Below, piece after piece: positions 6,013-6,242 of a stretch of DNA of 6,242 nucleotides. The position numbers and the translations under genes were made by a program. Positions within the stretch are counted from its first letter, which is position 1; each line of letters starts with the position of its first letter. Under the pieces are notes generated by a model, which was not told where the DNA came from, ran no database searches, and saw only the letters and a list, made by a program, of their open reading frames with translations. The DNA is from an uncultured Acidobacteriota bacterium (GTDB lineage: Bacteria > Acidobacteriota > JAAYUB01), in contig CALAMB010000252.1 of assembly GCA_937925645.1 (NCBI GenBank), positions 1 through 6,242 on the forward strand, in the 5' to 3' direction.

Positions 6013-6018
6013 TATAAT
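6013..6018 (+). promoter_or_regulatory. Putative -10 box of the gene starting at 6052
   Basis: A perfect TATAAT sits within a local AT-rich patch (about 5998-6031), 33 bases before the ATG at 6052. No -35 match is seen at normal spacing (around 5990-5995 the sequence is GC-rich). The preceding bases 5817-6000 contain no open frame that looks like a gene and no tRNA that I can fold. Confidence 0.5.
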
Positions 6019-6051
6019 AACCTGACAAATTGTGCATACCGGGAGGCGGGC

Positions 6052-6242
6052 ATGACGGCAGCACGAAAACTGGGTGCGGCGGATCGGGCGCTGTTCCGGC
6101 AGGTGGAGCGGGCGGTGTTCGCCAATCCGTTCAGCGCCGAACGGGCGGAAGCGGACCGGGCGCTGGCCGAGGCGCCGGCCGGCGCATCCGGGCCGGAGGT
6201 CGTGGAGCGCGGCATCGTCCGGGTGCACGCACGACTGGAGCG
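6052..6242 (+). CDS. N-terminal fragment of an unidentified protein, cut by window edge
   Basis: An open frame starts at ATG 6052 and runs to the last base without a stop, giving 63 complete codons. A strong Shine-Dalgarno, GGGAGG (6041-6046), lies 5 bases before the ATG, and a TATAAT box is further upstream, so the start is well supported. There is no signal peptide; the N-terminus is charged and helical (LFRQVERAVFANPFSAERAEADR at about residues 14-36 as overlapping pieces of one helix-turn region). The ANPFS-E-R-x-E-x-D pattern resembles, from memory, the N-terminus of some cytoplasmic sigma-54-interacting regulators or other AAA-type proteins in Acidobacteriota and Deltaproteobacteria. 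That resemblance is weak evidence, and the rest of the gene is needed to name it. Confidence 0.7.
   Translation, partial: MTAARKLGAADRALFRQVERAVFANPFSAERAEADRALAEAPAGASGPEVVERGIVRVHARLE

Overview
The window is GC-rich bacterial DNA, with AT-rich stretches confined to probable promoter regions. Seven genes can be supported, all on the + strand. The first (pstS) is cut by the left edge and the last by the right edge. The secreted protein combining a carboxypeptidase-regulatory-like domain with TPR repeats, together with the base composition, suggests an Acidobacteriota-like or other deep-branching Gram-negative lineage. That placement is an inference from gene style, not proven.

Positions 1-4165 hold a high-affinity phosphate (Pst) ABC importer operon: the 3' part of pstS, then pstC, pstA and two tandem pstB-type ATPase genes. 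A strong stem-loop (649-687) lies between pstS and pstC. The pstC-pstA and pstA-pstB gaps are only a few bases and the two pstB genes overlap by 17 bases, so pstC through the second pstB form one tight transcription unit. No phoU follows, although phoU is the usual last gene of such operons.

The most interesting signal is in the two ATPases. The first keeps a perfect LSGGQ signature but has lost the Q-loop glutamine (Pro) and the switch histidine (Asn). The second keeps Walker A, Q-loop, Walker B and switch histidine but has lost the signature (LQLEQ). In a head-to-tail heterodimer these defects fall together in one nucleotide site and leave the other fully canonical. This is the arrangement of asymmetric ABC transporters such as TAP1/TAP2 and TM287/288, here apparently in a phosphate importer.

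Positions 4166-5816 hold two genes for exported proteins: a 330-residue CarboxypepD_reg-like plus TPR protein and a 172-residue unrecognised protein. Each has its own TATAAT box and Shine-Dalgarno sequence. A 235-base gap (5817-6051) carries a small direct repeat and a third TATAAT box upstream of a gene that runs off the right edge. The three TATAAT boxes lie 28, 33 and 33 bases before their start codons.
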